Shown: positions 47,007 through 59,200 of the stretch, piece after piece | How positions within the stretch are numbered: the first letter of the stretch is position 1 | How the letters are laid out: the number at the start of each line of letters is the position of its first letter | Assembly: GCF_016097555.1 (NCBI RefSeq) | Contig: NC_054708.1 | Span: 7,470,160 to 7,534,159 of the forward strand | Origin: Gigantopelta aegis | Lineage: Eukaryota; Mollusca; Gastropoda; Neomphalida; Peltospiridae | Length of the DNA: 64,000 nt | Direction: 5' to 3' | Position numbers and translations under genes: made by a program | Notes under the pieces: generated by a model | Databases searched by the model: none | Told to the model about the DNA's origin: nothing | Seen by the model: only the letters and a program-made list of their open reading frames with translations

Positions 47007-47078
47007 GTCATTGACATTCTAAAACTGAATATATAAACAACCACGTCAATGACATTCTAAAACTGAATATATAAACAA
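47007..47078. repeat. Direct duplication of about 36 bp
   Basis: GTCATTGACATTCTAAAACT with GAATATATAAACAA occurs twice in tandem. Confidence 0.9.
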
Positions 47079-47389
47079 AAAATGGGTTGTGCAAAACTTC
47101 GCTTTCACAAGTGACATTTTTCCATACTTGTGTGGTCCTAGTCTGGCTACACAGACTTCTCCCGTACAACCACCTACTGTTCTTCCCAAGTACTAATGGC
47201 CTTAGGACGAGAAACGGAGGTGAGTGTTGGGTACTACACCTCGACAGCTCATGTACAGGATTCTGCAGCAGATTGACCAGCTCAGAAGATGAAGTCCAAG
47301 TCAATGATGACAGGTTATGTTGACCGTATGTGGCTGGTGAGATTCAAATCTATATCCCTACCATGAGAACAAAATTTGATTCAAGGAAT

Positions 47390-47691
47390 GTTTTTTTTTT
47401 TTAACAATACCACTAGAGCACATTGATTTATTAATCGACTTTTGGATGTCAATGATTTGGGAATTTTGATGTAGCCTATAGTCCTACATTTTTCCATTGG
47501 TAGCAAAGGATTTTTTATATGCACCATCCCACCGACGAGAGAGCACATACCACGGCCTTTGATATACCAGTTGTGATGTACTAGCTGGAACAAGAAATAA
47601 CCCATTGGGCCCACCAACAGGGATCCAATCGATCTTAGATGGACCTTGCATCAAGCAAGTGCTTTACCACTGGGTTATGTCCCGTCCCCTC
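47390..47691 (-). repeat. SINE, head A + tail 1, between DSN1 and DPM2
   Basis: ACTAGAGCACATTGATTTAT through GGGATCCAATCGATCTTAGA and the head complement TTTACCACTGGGTTATGTCC. Full length but diverged, with a small insertion in the B box. Confidence 0.87.
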
Positions 47692-47928
47692 GAGGAAGGT
47701 GACCAAACATAACCTACATTGCAATGTAATTGGAAGTCTACCAATTTGATGAGTTTGCATCCAATTGTTTTTGTTTCCTTCTTTCTTTTTAAAGCACATT
47801 TTTCATTCTACAAAGAGGAAGTGTTTAGCTATACCTATGACTTCCATTCTTGTGTGTAATTCAAAAACAAAGATGGCAAAGAAAAACAAACTTTTAATCA
47901 TTATATTTTGTAGTTTACACTGATGATG

Positions 47929-49508
47929 TCATTGTGTCTTGCTTTTCTTCTGTTTGGATTTGAAAGTTGAATATTTCACAAATGAACCTGAAAATTAAAA
48001 CAGTTTATGTATAATGTCTACAAACTACCGATTATTATTAGTATTCATACCTATTAACTGGATTCTAACTGGATTGGCAGAACAGTAGGTATTTGATATT
48101 AAATGAGCTTGCATTCCATATCAAGTTTATATCCTGGGTAAATTTTCATTAGTCAAGAGCTTTAGCTAATAACTAATGACATTGAACTGGAGCCCACATT
48201 CATGTTTATACATGTAGCCCAGTGAAATTATACATGTTCATATTTTATGATGGTGTGACATATCACCGATATGAACCACAATATTTGATATTGACCATAA
48301 AACAAGTAACAAACAGGGTGGATTGGGGGGGGGGGGGGGACAATAACCACGTTAGCATATATCAACAAAACTAAAGCCCCAACTATTCCTACTGTGAACA
48401 ATAATGATAATAACCTATAAGGACAAGGGCAACAACTCCTGCAATCAGTGGTCCAGCAATAGCATACATCCTGGGTGGAAAGAACTTGTGAATATTCTGG
48501 TTAACATCAACAAACGGCTGGAAATAAAAAATTAAAAAAATCAGGGAAAAGGTTTTACATATCAATGAGTAGATATTTTATGTGCTGCAAACATTGCTGT
48601 AGTTTCACTTCTTATTTTAACTATGAGTCAGGACTGACTGATTAAATTATTACTTTTAAATATTTGGGCTACAATACTTATAATTTCTGAGAGTATTCGT
48701 TTTTAATTTTCTTCTTTTTGTGACGTAAAAATGTCGGATAGAGGTATTATTTTTCAGTCTGTGACAGCATCAACTTTTGTGTTCAACTAAAAATTAGTTT
48801 CACATTCAGCTCTTATTTCTCACAAACGTAGTCTACATCAATGAAACTTGGTTTATAGTTGCACTTATGGATAAAAAAACTACTTTATTACATAATTATA
48901 TATATATATATATTTTTTTTTTTAAAGTGTTTTGTTTAACATGCATTGAGATCATGAACATCTGTGGATTCCACTGTAAACAGCACTGAATATCTTCATG
49001 GTAGATAATTATGTAAAGTACACTGTTGATAAACATTGGCTGAAAAACAATGCTTGGGATTATTTTTTTTTATTTTTTTTTTTTGGGGGGGGGGGGAGGG
49101 GGGGTACTGTTTGTTTATTATACTTCATTCTAATCTTTCTTCTTTCCTTTTGTGGTAACGTGTGTATTACTATATTGTAACATATCATATGTATTCTTGT
49201 ACATTGTTTATCCTATAACATCAATGTATGGTAGTGATACCAGGGTCCCCAACTCTGGAACTACCGTATTTGTTTTCCAGGAATAAACTTTCTTAAAAAA
49301 AAAAAACTTATAATAATTTTTTTATGGTAGATAAATTCTTGTTCTATTTTCTTTGCCAACTCTAGTATGATATTATTTATATTTGACAACAGCTTTTTCC
49401 ACTCAAATTTGAAGGGAGACAACTTACCAAGATGATTACCCAGATAGTGTAGTATGAGAAGATGGCACCAGCTAAACCAACCATTCCCCAACCTGCTGCT
49501 TGGTCCAT
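47929..49508 (-). CDS. DPM2: DPM2, dolichol-phosphate mannosyltransferase subunit 2 (3 coding exons)
   Basis: DPM2 is a small ER membrane protein that stabilises the DPM1-DPM3 enzyme making dolichol-phosphate-mannose, and it also associates with the first GPI-anchor enzyme (family knowledge). Exons on the minus strand: 49508-49428, 48517-48415, 47987-47929; total 243 nt, 80 residues; human has 84. Two membrane segments are visible: GLAGAIFSYYTIWVIIL (about 11-27) and YAIAGPLIAGVVALVLIG (45-62). The intervening loop has NQNIHKFFPPR, like human HVIHKYFLPRAYA. The C-terminus is Lys-rich (KSKQKKSKTQ), as in the family. The start is fixed by homology; TTCTTGCAG lies just upstream (49,521-49,529), so a 5' noncoding exon exists further right. 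ATTAAA at 47898-47893 is a likely poly(A) signal. It is tail-to-tail with DSN1. Confidence 0.93.
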
Positions 49509-49529
49509 GCTGGTCGCCTGCAAGAAAAC

Positions 49530-52500
49530 ATTGTCATATATCATTTGGCACTGGCATTCACTCGTAAATATCAATTACTATAAGCCTACCTGTACTTATC
49601 CACAACATAAATGGTGGATGGAGTTATATGACATGTTATCAAAGACGTCTTAAACAAATCATTAAATATATACAGACTCATACCTAGAGGGTAGTTTGAT
49701 ATGGTAAACTCTACGCTTCATTTTTGTTTTTTTTAAATATGTAGCCTGCAATGTCACAATAATTGAAGGGCCAAAATTTTCATCTTGATGAATTAACTTA
49801 GATGGGTGCATGCACCTCGCCATGAGACAAAATGCTTATTAAAACACCATAATTGTTAGATCTACTGTAGAATTACTTGCCTTGTTCTTTAGGCCAAGTG
49901 TTGCAATCACTTGACATACTGGACACCTTGTAGTTACAGCCACCAACTACAGACTACTTAGTAGAGTGTGCTGGGGTGTTAAAATCTAGACCCAGCATAG
50001 CATACTGAATATCAAGTTGTTACATCAAACCTGTTTTTAATATTGGAATATCTTTGGCTAATTTGAGCAGGAACCTGAGGGTGCGAAATGTATACTACCC
50101 CTTTCAGCGATCCTGTATCCGCCTTAAAGTTAAATTGAAGTAACTTAGTAAGGCACATGTCGGATTGTCCACTGTTCAAAGACCATTCGACATGTTTTTG
50201 AGATGTGTAATAAACAACATAGTATGAGTTATGTGGTGAACTTCTCGGAATTGCATGTTGTAACGTGTAAAACTGAAAAATTTAAACAAATGCTAAGGAG
50301 TATACTACCTACCATTTTGGAGAAGCGCTATAGGTTGCATAGTACCAAAGAAGAGAGTACCGTGTCAAAGTTCGACGTGAACGGAGTAAAAGCAGCTGTG
50401 GGTGTGATTGGTAGTAATATGTGACATTGATTATTTGTGCAAATACTATTATCCATTGACAATAAATAAATACACTTTTATTTGTTATACAGTTGTTATG
50501 CAGTATATACCAGAGGTTGAAACTAATGCGGGGTACCCCCAAAAATGGAACTGCAATTTTCAGCAAAAATGACAGTTGCTATTAAAAACATAAATTAAAT
50601 CTCTTAAATGATACGTGACCCCCCATTTTCTTGCAGCTAGATTAGATGTGAGGTGCCACACTTTCTATTGCTGTACTTCCTGGGTGTGTTGAAACGCTGC
50701 TTATATTAGTTTTATTAGTAAACGTTAACATTATCGGCAATAGGAATTGATTTTGTCTAATGGTACCTATAAAATAGTGGTTTGGTCTAAAATCCTTAAC
50801 CCCATTTACTGGGTGTCTTAACTTGCAGTTATTTCGACGCTGTCACCACATAGGTTACTTCTGTGGAATAGCAGAACCGGATCTTTTCCCAGACGAGATA
50901 TTTCATCTTAATTTAGAGGTTAATTTAACAGAAAAGACTCGCCAACCAATATCTAAACTGCGTGCACCGTGTGGGTATGTGTGAGAGACGGAGAGGGAGA
51001 GAGAGAGAGAGAGACTGATATAATAAAAATGCTATTTCCTCATATTGTGTTTGTAATTGGGACTTTAATCTGAACAGTACATGTAAAACTGGGCATAATT
51101 TTAAAATACTACGTACTCTCCAAAGGTGATTGTTAGCCTATATTATCAGGAACAAATTGATTGTGATCAAATCATGTCTCCGCTATTTGGAGAAAGTTAA
51201 TTTTAAGAAATTAACATATGTCACATTTTTGGTGGAGGTTTGGTGGGATGGAGTGATGGTGTGCAGTCAAGTCACTACTAGTATATGTAGGAAGTGTCTT
51301 AATCCTGACAACTCTGAATACTGTCAGATCTGTCGTGCCTACGGGGGCGGGGGGGGGGGGGGGTATAGACAGGGTTTTTAACGGGAGTGTGGGCATTCAG
51401 ATACAAAGGAAGAGAGCACAGCTGTTCTTACTGAAATCGTAATCCTATGTGTTATAAATTATTTTATTTAATGTGTTTTCAAACAGTGTTTTAATGTTGG
51501 CAAATTATATAGAACGTCAGTGATCTGTCTTCACTGACGGGAAATCCCGACAGCATTAATGAAGCCTTGGCGTTTGGATCCAACGTGTAATGTAAAATGT
51601 GGAATCGTTTTCTCAACACGTTATACGATACTTAATTGCATTAAATATGTTCTCATTCATAACTATAGTTTAAAAAGTCATTTTATATTAAGATTCTAAT
51701 TTATTTACGTTTTTAAAATGCAGTAAATACAAACTTTAACAGAAATTAAACAAGACCAGATTATGCATTAGTATTTAAGTTCAATCAACACTCCTACTTT
51801 TGCGTGTATTTACCAACAAGCGGAAAGGGCGACGTTATATATACACGGCCACCGTGCATAATTCAAGACTGTCAATACGCATAGCTACCATGTATGATGT
51901 AGCCTTGGCAGTTGATGAATACAAAAGATAATGTCGGTTGTAAGTATCATCGTGTATGTATTTGAGGCATGACAAGCCATGACGGCTGTCTTTGTTTTGT
52001 TTTTTGTTACCGTGTAAATAATAACCTGATATTATGTACTCCGACCTCCGTTTTTATAGCCATTCCATGAGAGGGAAAAAGCTGGCTTAGAAGTTAATGT
52101 GCCTCGGGACTTTCATCACTTGTTAACAATGTGGACATGCTCGTTGTAGTTCATGTCATATGGATCAGCGTGTGTTATATTTGTAAATTTATTTTTAAGA
52201 AAAGTACAGCTGACAAAGCTGTTCAGGTTGTGACAGAAGTGGACTGTCACTGTTCAACTTCAGGTCTTGATGAACTCAAACTGAAAGTAAAACCGGACCA
52301 CGTAAAAGAACGAACAAACAACAGGCCTACTTGTAATTTTTGCGGTAATTTGCGGAAAGAAAGAAACACTACATTTTTACTAAAATTCCTTTTTTTTAAA
52401 ATTTATTTATATATAATATTTCCCAATTAACTTACCCAATTGAGTTTTAATTGTCATTGAGTCCTTGACCTATCCAATGGGTTCTTTAAATGTCTTAATT

Positions 52501-52561
52501 ATCATTGTCTTTAAGAAGCCATTCTCTAATTGACCCATTCATAGGATAATCCCATCTCTTT
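49530..52561. other. No gene recognised
   Basis: Should contain the first, noncoding DPM2 exon and promoter, not located. A faint SINE relic lies at 50,830-50,900 (GCTGTCACCACATAGGTTAC) and a G-run at 51,351-51,363. The 73-, 83- and 99-codon frames here have no recognised motif. Confidence 0.45.
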
Positions 52562-53650
52562 ATGTCCTCAGATCTATTCCTTTATCTTATCCCATATATG
52601 GCCTCCCAGATGGCTTCCAACTTAATTACCCATGATATCAATATAAAAGATGTGAGGGAGCACACCACCACTCTTTCCACCTCGAGTTTCAAATATGCAG
52701 CCAATCCAACCAGACGTTGTCGAGTGCGCTGTGCAATTACCCCCCCCCCCCACCTGGGGGGATTAATTGCAACGTATGGAAGCCTGATCGAATATCGCGT
52801 CTCGTACACTGGGTCACGGGCAACCGTGACCTTGATGTACGGAGATAGGATACCGAAGAAAGGAAGGTGGAGGAAGAGGAGACGTGCGCCAGCGGTGGCG
52901 CAGGGGGGGACAAAACCGGTGGCTAAACCGCCGGCAGCGACTCCGTCTGTTAGACCGCCCAACGCCGCTCACCCGAAGACGAAGATGGAAGTGGCCCCGG
53001 CTCCAGTCATTGCAGTCTCTTCAACAGAGGACGAGGAGTTGAAGGAGTTCGACACAGAGATCTGTGACACACCATTCAACAGACCCGATCCACCGGCCTT
53101 TACTTCAGGTTTTCCAGATGTGTCGCCAATTAAACCGGCGACACCCGTAGAGAACCAGGCCCGGAAGACGGCTGTGGTTAAGAGGAAGGCGACCACTCCC
53201 CTGAGTGCCATGCCAGCCAAGCCAAGTCGCCCCTCTCAACTGCCAAAGCCAGACAAACAACCAGTGGAGCCGTGGTCACTGCAGGCCGGCCGGCTCCCAC
53301 AGCATTTTCAACAACTGGTTAAAACCAACCTCGAAGATGTACGCCAGCTTATTAGCATGCCGAAAGCAACAGCCTACCAACCTTTTCCAGACAATCCGGA
53401 TGCAGGGGAGTTCGCGGTACATCGACTCAAGATGCGGGAGGGACACGACGCAGTTTGCGTCACCACCTGCCGGGATGGAATATTCAATCAAGGACTGCTA
53501 CTATTGGAGATGGACAACCCGACATTACATCGCGTACTGAAAACCGTCGCGGGGATTCATTACCGAGCCATCACCAAGGCCTTAGCAGACTCCGCCTACC
53601 TGCAGTTCCTCCCACAACTTGAGACCACCGGGTACATCGGAACACCCTAG
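52562..53650 (+). CDS. Unassigned intronless ORF, 362 codons, GC-rich
   Basis: One uninterrupted frame, clearly more GC-rich than its AT-rich surroundings. N-terminal part (1-95) of mixed composition with GSLIEYRVSYTGSRATVTLM. A strongly basic motif KKGRWRKRRR follows (about 100-109), then a Pro/Ala/Lys-rich low-complexity middle (110-245) with an acidic STEDEELKEFDTE patch. The C-terminal part (250-362) looks folded: HRLKMREGHDAVCVTTCRDG, FNQGLLLLEMDNP, VAGIHYRAITKALA. I do not recognise the family. No introns, a different base composition and surrounding element remnants suggest a mobile-element or virus-like origin, or a retroposed gene; if virus-like, it is treated here as a fossil. Several Met codons near the start (1, 13, 17) leave the true start open. 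AATAAA follows at about 53,748. Confidence 0.5.
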   Translation: MSSDLFLYLIPYMASQMASNLITHDINIKDVREHTTTLSTSSFKYAANPTRRCRVRCAITPPPHLGGLIATYGSLIEYRVSYTGSRATVTLMYGDRIPKKGRWRKRRRAPAVAQGGTKPVAKPPAATPSVRPPNAAHPKTKMEVAPAPVIAVSSTEDEELKEFDTEICDTPFNRPDPPAFTSGFPDVSPIKPATPVENQARKTAVVKRKATTPLSAMPAKPSRPSQLPKPDKQPVEPWSLQAGRLPQHFQQLVKTNLEDVRQLISMPKATAYQPFPDNPDAGEFAVHRLKMREGHDAVCVTTCRDGIFNQGLLLLEMDNPTLHRVLKTVAGIHYRAITKALADSAYLQFLPQLETTGYIGTP

Positions 53651-54136
53651 ACGCCAACCTTTACTAGGGCAGGTATCAACCTCCTTTTTGGGCTAGTTGG
53701 ACTTTAAACGTTTTCGATCGAGTTCAAAATTCTTATGTTTATTTTTTTAATAAATAGTCTGATGCATTTTACTTTGGCGCCCGATCAATTGCTCAAAATC
53801 ACCTTAAAAACCTTTTGGCCGAGCAGTCTCAACCTTTTGGGTTTAATTTTAAGAGTCCAGACATGTTTTGGGATGCAGTTATTCTTTGTAGACTTAGGTA
53901 TTTGACAGGCTTCACCGAGGAATCGAAACTTAGCCAATCAGAGCACGGCTCCCACTCGGTGTTACTTCAAGTTTGCAAAGTGTCTGCTATTCGGTCCGCG
54001 CTCGCGTTTGACCGCACTAAATGGCTTTTTTCCAAAACCTGCCCACTTCAAACTCAATCCCCCCCCCTCCGCTCCGGAGTTGGTCACTGGCGAAGTCAGA
54101 GGCTAAATCCGTAGTGGGCATGCCTGAACCTTCGTG
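53651..54136. repeat. Probable continuation of element-derived sequence
   Basis: No gene recognised. GGGGCACGTTAATAGAG at 54,141 resembles the retroposon-like word GGCACGTTAATAA at 25,590, so at least part is repeat-derived. A C-run lies at 54,059-54,067. Confidence 0.35.
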
Positions 54137-54520
54137 GATAGGGGCACGTTAATAGAGTTTCCCAGTTCCCAGTTCTTTCCACCTTCTGTATGGAATGTGC
54201 ATGAGGCCACTGTCAATGACGGCCACCGAACGAACAACATTTGTGAAGGGTGGAACAATAAGTTTTTCAGCATGGTTGGCCATCATCATCCTTCTATCTG
54301 GAAAGTTATCCAGTGGTTCCAACGTGAAGAATCCACTGTACGCACCGTTCTTCAAAAGGATGCAGTCGGCAACGCCTCGAAGAAGCGCAAGAACAAGGGT
54401 CAGATTCACCTCCAGAGGAGACTCAAATCCTTGTGCCAGGACCGTGTCAATGGTTCCAAGTCCATTCCTGAGTTTTTGCATGGAGTTGGACACAACATTT
54501 GCATTACCAAGTGCTTATGA
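54137..54520 (+). pseudogene. MULE-type transposase remnant, C-terminal part
   Basis: The frame contains FPPSVWNVHEATVNDGHRTN followed by NICEGWNNKF, then HPSIWKVIQWFQREESTVRT, a basic KKRKNKGQ stretch and LHGVGHNI. This order (FP-x-WNV, RTNN-x-x-EGW, HPSIW, then a basic segment and VxHN) is the region after the catalytic domain in animal MULE transposases and FLYWCH-linked relatives. The DDE catalytic core is absent, so it is a fragment about 125 residues long. Encoded in one piece and ending at a stop. Confidence 0.75.
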
Positions 54521-54928
54521 CCTAAATTATACAAAGAAATTCATATATGAGAATAAAATTGTCAACAAAGTATGAAATAAAACTTTCTTTCTTTCCGTTT
54601 CTTTTTTTCCTAGCCAAAATTGTTTCTTTCTTTCCTGTTTCTTTCTTTCCATTTACCATACACCACAACTGGCTTAAATTCACCCGGAAGGTTTTTTCAA
54701 ACATTTGTAAACTGCTTTGACTGGTTTTCACAGTCATTTGGTTTGACATTTATGGTCAACATTCCAAACTGCACTGAAGTTGTCTTTGAGATGACAAAGT
54801 TTGAAATGTGTCACTCACAAATTCATGAAATTGTTAACACCTTTTAGATAACATGCTTAAATACTAGATGTAACCCACAGTTCTAAGCATGAAAAAGTTT
54901 TGAATCCATGATGTTTCACCTCTAAGGC
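54521..54928. other. No gene recognised
   Basis: TTTC-rich tract at 54,585-54,650; otherwise featureless. Confidence 0.45.
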
Positions 54929-55272
54929 AGTTCGCCCCCAGTTTGACCTGTTCGCCCCCAAGTCGATTCGCCCCCAACTGTTTGCCTCCAACTATTTGTC
55001 AGTTTGCCCAAAACATTTAGTCAGTTTGCCCCCAACTCCCAATTACTTGTTACTTTTAAACAATTATTGTATTGTTTCTTTAGAGGCATTTTAAAGTGTG
55101 TGTGTGTGTTTCTTTTCTTAGAGGTATAAAGTGTTTCATAAAATTAAAAAGCACTTTTACACATATAGGGTTGCACTAGAGGAAGCTCGGCACACACAGA
55201 TGGGTCCAGACCACACATTCACATCGACACAGTGGTATCTTTGTGGGGGCGAACTGATTATGCACATGGGGG
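54929..55272. mobile_element. Probable MITE with TTCGCCCCCA ends
   Basis: Left CAGTTCGCCCCCAGTTTG, with several further TTCGCCCCCA or TTTGCCCCCA copies up to 55,035. Right end TGGGGGCGAACTAAA is the reverse complement of the left, with a second copy at 55,245. Noncoding, about 345 bp. Confidence 0.65.
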
Positions 55273-56226
55273 CGAACTAAAAATATCATTGTGTAGATAG
55301 CCAGCCCTCATTATCTGAGGTTATATATGCACAGTTGCTGTGTAGATAGTCACTTCTTTTTTAAGTAACAAATATGACAATCCCTGTTGCGGTTGTATTA
55401 ATTAATGAAATTGATCTTTGTATGCAGTGTTTAGCATTATTTGTGTACCGTGGGTGACTGGACCTGAGTGCAAAAAGATCCTTTTGAAATGTGGCATTGG
55501 GACAAGTACACAGAAGGTGGTCGACCATATAAATTGAAAGAGGAAAAGCAGATATGAAACTGATAAATTAGCCTAGGATATTTTATTATAGATTACAGCC
55601 ACATTCTATGAGTTTTGGTCAAGGATTAAAGATGTTTCATGCAAAACAAAATGTGTGTAATCCAAGGTGGCTGCAATATAAAATTTATATGAGAGTCAGA
55701 CTTACCTTTTGATAGGACCTAGCCAATGTTAGTGAACATTTTGTTCAGTATCCCATTGCGATTCGTTACATACATTTCAAAGCCCTCTACACAATTCTAA
55801 AATGTTAAACAGTAATTGCTAGAAATGTCGCTACTCAAAATTAAAAAAAAAAAAGTTCCCTGAATGTTGATTCCCATTTACCATTAAGTTATTAACATTC
55901 AACTTATTAACTTACGTCTTTCAAGATAAGCAAATAATTTTGCAGGAATGAGAATTTTATCATTTACAAAAAGACTCAACTTCACCACCTAGCTCGGCAG
56001 TTTGGAGCCAAATAATCATTACTCCCAAGAATATGATGGCATTTTGGCTGGTTTGAAACAGTTTAAAATATTTACAGCAGTAGCCTTATTTAATGTAATA
56101 TTTGATAATCAAATTATTACAAAATATTTGTTTGGATCTAGTTAGAACTTGAATCCCCAAAGAAGAAATTATTATAAAAATATTAAAATGTAATTCAGAA
56201 GATAACATTTAATATTTATTTTTCAG
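55273..56226. other. Region upstream of the first recognised EXD3 exon
   Basis: Must contain or border the missing 5' exon(s) of EXD3, not identified. A repeat at 55,715-55,865 matches 56,950-57,125. Confidence 0.4.
55715..55865 (+). repeat. Interspersed repeat, copy 1
   Basis: GAACATTTTGTTCAGTATCC, CATTGCGATTCGTTACATAC and CCTCTACACAATTCTAAAAT. Pairs with 56,950-57,125, in the same orientation. Confidence 0.7.
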
Positions 56227-59200
56227 ATTTCAGTTCAAAGGAACAAGAATCTTGTCACTCCAGAACAAGAAATAATAATACAACAAAAAACAAGTCCTTC
56301 AGTGGATATAAATCTAACAAAAACAATAGTGCTCATCCAGTCAATCACAGTAAACCTGGCAGACAAAGTTGGCCCATGGCTATGTCAAGATCAAACCCCA
56401 AGACTGCCAAGTCTTTGAAAGAAATTCAGAAGAACAACTCTGATGTATCCCTATCGTGGCTGCTGAGTCTGCAGGAGAAACAGGGTGGCACGTCGGCACA
56501 TCAGATGAACGACTGGCACGACAGACTGGAATCCGTTTGGTTTGACGACAGTATCAAGAGTAAGAGTCAGGTCATAAACTGGACGTCGGAAACTCTCAAA
56601 CAATACTTCTCTACTGCATCCAACCCTTTTGCTTTGGCACTGTATCTCACACAGAGGTCACGTGATTATCTGACGAGCAAATCAAATACATTGTCGTATT
56701 TTATCCTAAAACAGTTTGACCAGTGGCTGAAGTCGCCAAACAATACAGTGAGAGGAACGGCGGATTCCATGCTGACTCATGGTTTCCGTTTCAGTGTCTT
56801 GCGAGTGGTGACCGCCCCACACACCACCCTGTTAGATCTGGCGGTCAAGGCGTTTAATCTCAACCACAGTGGAAACGAGTATTGTGTGCCAGTCGTCAAG
56901 GAACTGTTGGCCAACAAGAAGTACAACCAGGTTGGTAGATCTACATGTATGCAGATTAGGGCTAGCTGTATGCATGGAACATTTTGTTCAGTATCACATT
57001 GCGATTCGCTATGCAACTTTTAGAGATCTCTACACAATTTTTTAAAATAATGGCTATACAGTTTTCAATTTGAATAGAAATATCGCTAATCAAGATTTTG
57101 AAAGCAAAATGTTCCCAGGATATACATGCAGATACTACAACTGTGAAACAAGTGGTCAGTGGTCACTTAGGGGAATATCAAAAGACAGTTACTACTGCTA
57201 GCATAATGCAGGTTTCATTGTTCTATTATTCTACATATTGAAGTGATGCTCCATTGATCGATTCAAATCGAAAATTGATCATTTTGACTCTACAGATGTG
57301 ATGATCGATTATAAAAACACATAAACGCTTCTGCAGGAAAATGTAAACTGTAATTGTTCCTCTAGTTCAGATGATAAAATTAGGGTAAATCTGCGGGTGT
57401 TTGGGTTTGTTTTCATGTGTACATAATGGAAAAAGAAGATATTAAATAGTTAATAAATGTAAAATTAGCCATTTGTAGGGTGTACACGCCAAGAGGTGCA
57501 TGGTCCTTATAATTGAAATCCTTCTTATGTTCATATAATTCTAACTGATTATGTAATTGAAAGTTGATAAGTTGGTGCCAACCGATTATAAATGATGATA
57601 TCTATGTGATGAAATTTCAACCGATTTCCATCACTAATATATTACTATGATACTAGATCAGCTAGGAGAAAGTAGGATAAGCTGTTAAGAAGTTGCAGCT
57701 TATTTCAAGGCTATGTTATACTAATGTTGCTATAAAGGATTATTTACAAGTTCTAAAGGAAGATAAGTATCTGTTTAATCTGTTGTCCATGGGGTTCAGT
57801 TAGCTGATACTGTGTACTGTAACGTTTACTTGTCTGATGTTGCTGTATTTCAGACTGGTTTCTTCTTTCACTAACCTCATTTTACATTTGTTTCTAGGCT
57901 GCTCAATGTATCAGCAAGTTGCAGTTACAGTCCGAATTCACTATGGAGGAGGTAATTATGTTTTGTTTTGTTTTTTCTTTGTTTTGTGGTGGGTTTTTTA
58001 ATGTGACCCAAATACTTCAGAGTGTATATGTTGATATTTTTATAATGTGATGTTTACTTAACAGTTATTACAGTTTTAGATGTCAGATTTAGACAGATAT
58101 GCCATGTTTTAAGTTTGTTTTCTATTTTCAGGCATGAAATTAAATTGTTTAATGTTATTTACACATGTGTATTTGTTATTAAGAAATGATCTTTTACAAG
58201 AACCAGGGTTTCTTGAATTTTTGTCATAAACGTAATGGACCAAATTTACGAAGTCTGCAGGTGTTTAAGCATTGTAAATGTATGTAGTTACACACATGTA
58301 AGTCAAAAACAGGCTTCGTAAATTCGGCCCAATGTAACTTAGAAAGTTACATCTTCCATTAATTGGGGCGAGACGTAGCCCAGTGGTAAAGCATTCATTT
58401 GATGTGCAGTAGGTTTGGGATCGATCCCTGTCTGTGGGCCCATTGGGCTATTTCTCGCTATCCTGTCTATGGGATAGGGCATATAAAAGATCCCTTGCTG
58501 CTAATCGAAAAGAGTAGGCCATGAAGTGGCGACAGCAGGTTTCCTCCCTCCATATCTGTGTGTCCATATGTCCGACGCCGTAAATAAAATGTGTCGAGTG
58601 TGTCATTAAATAAACCATTTTCTGCCTTCCTTCTTCCATTAATTAGTTATCTGGAAGATAATCATACTGGTAACAGATGATATCTGATTTTGGGTAATTG
58701 CAGCAGTGTGAAGTTGTGTTTATTCTGAAGGAATGTTTCTCATGTGAAGACCGTCACTTTGTAGATTGTGCTGCCACTGATCCTGCAAGACAAGGTAAAC
58801 GTTGTGGAGGACTATCTGGCCGGGAATGCGGAGCAGCAGAAACTGGCCGTCAAGCTGCTTGACCACATGTGTGACCCACAGACAAACCTGCATCAACTAG
58901 TCGAGTACGTACTTCTAAACTAAACTCTTAATGACAGGACTAATAGAATCTATTACTGTTTTGATGTACAGTGAAACTCCTTTAAACCGGACACCCTCTG
59001 GACCAAGTTAAAGTCCGGTTGTAAGAGGTATCCGGTTTAGAGAGGTTCTCTTCTGTACAGATATTTAATAAGGGGCTGCAAAAATTGTCCGGTATTGAGG
59101 GAATTCCGGTTCACAGAGGGTCTGGTTTTCACAGGTTTCACTGTATTATACCTCAAAACAGTGATAGATTAGTACTGTACTATTTAGTATAGATACGGCA

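Noticed and set aside
48405-48415. Read-through of DPM2 exon 2 to a nearby stop
   Set aside because: Splicing at the G-GT junction joins to a Lys-rich C-terminus that matches the family, so the read-through ending is not needed.
50203-50424. 73-codon frame between DPM2 and the unknown ORF
   Set aside because: No recognisable family and ordinary intergenic composition; could at most be a noncoding exon.
52131-52430. 99-codon frame with several Cys, possibly a zinc-binding protein
   Set aside because: Cys spacing (CNFCG, CHC) is incomplete, the ends are T-rich low-complexity and there is no supporting context.
56931-57023. Extension of the EXD3 exon reading frame to a stop at 57,023
   Set aside because: The frame passes a GT donor after KKYNQ and the next exon continues the conserved family sequence in phase; the extension runs into a repeat.
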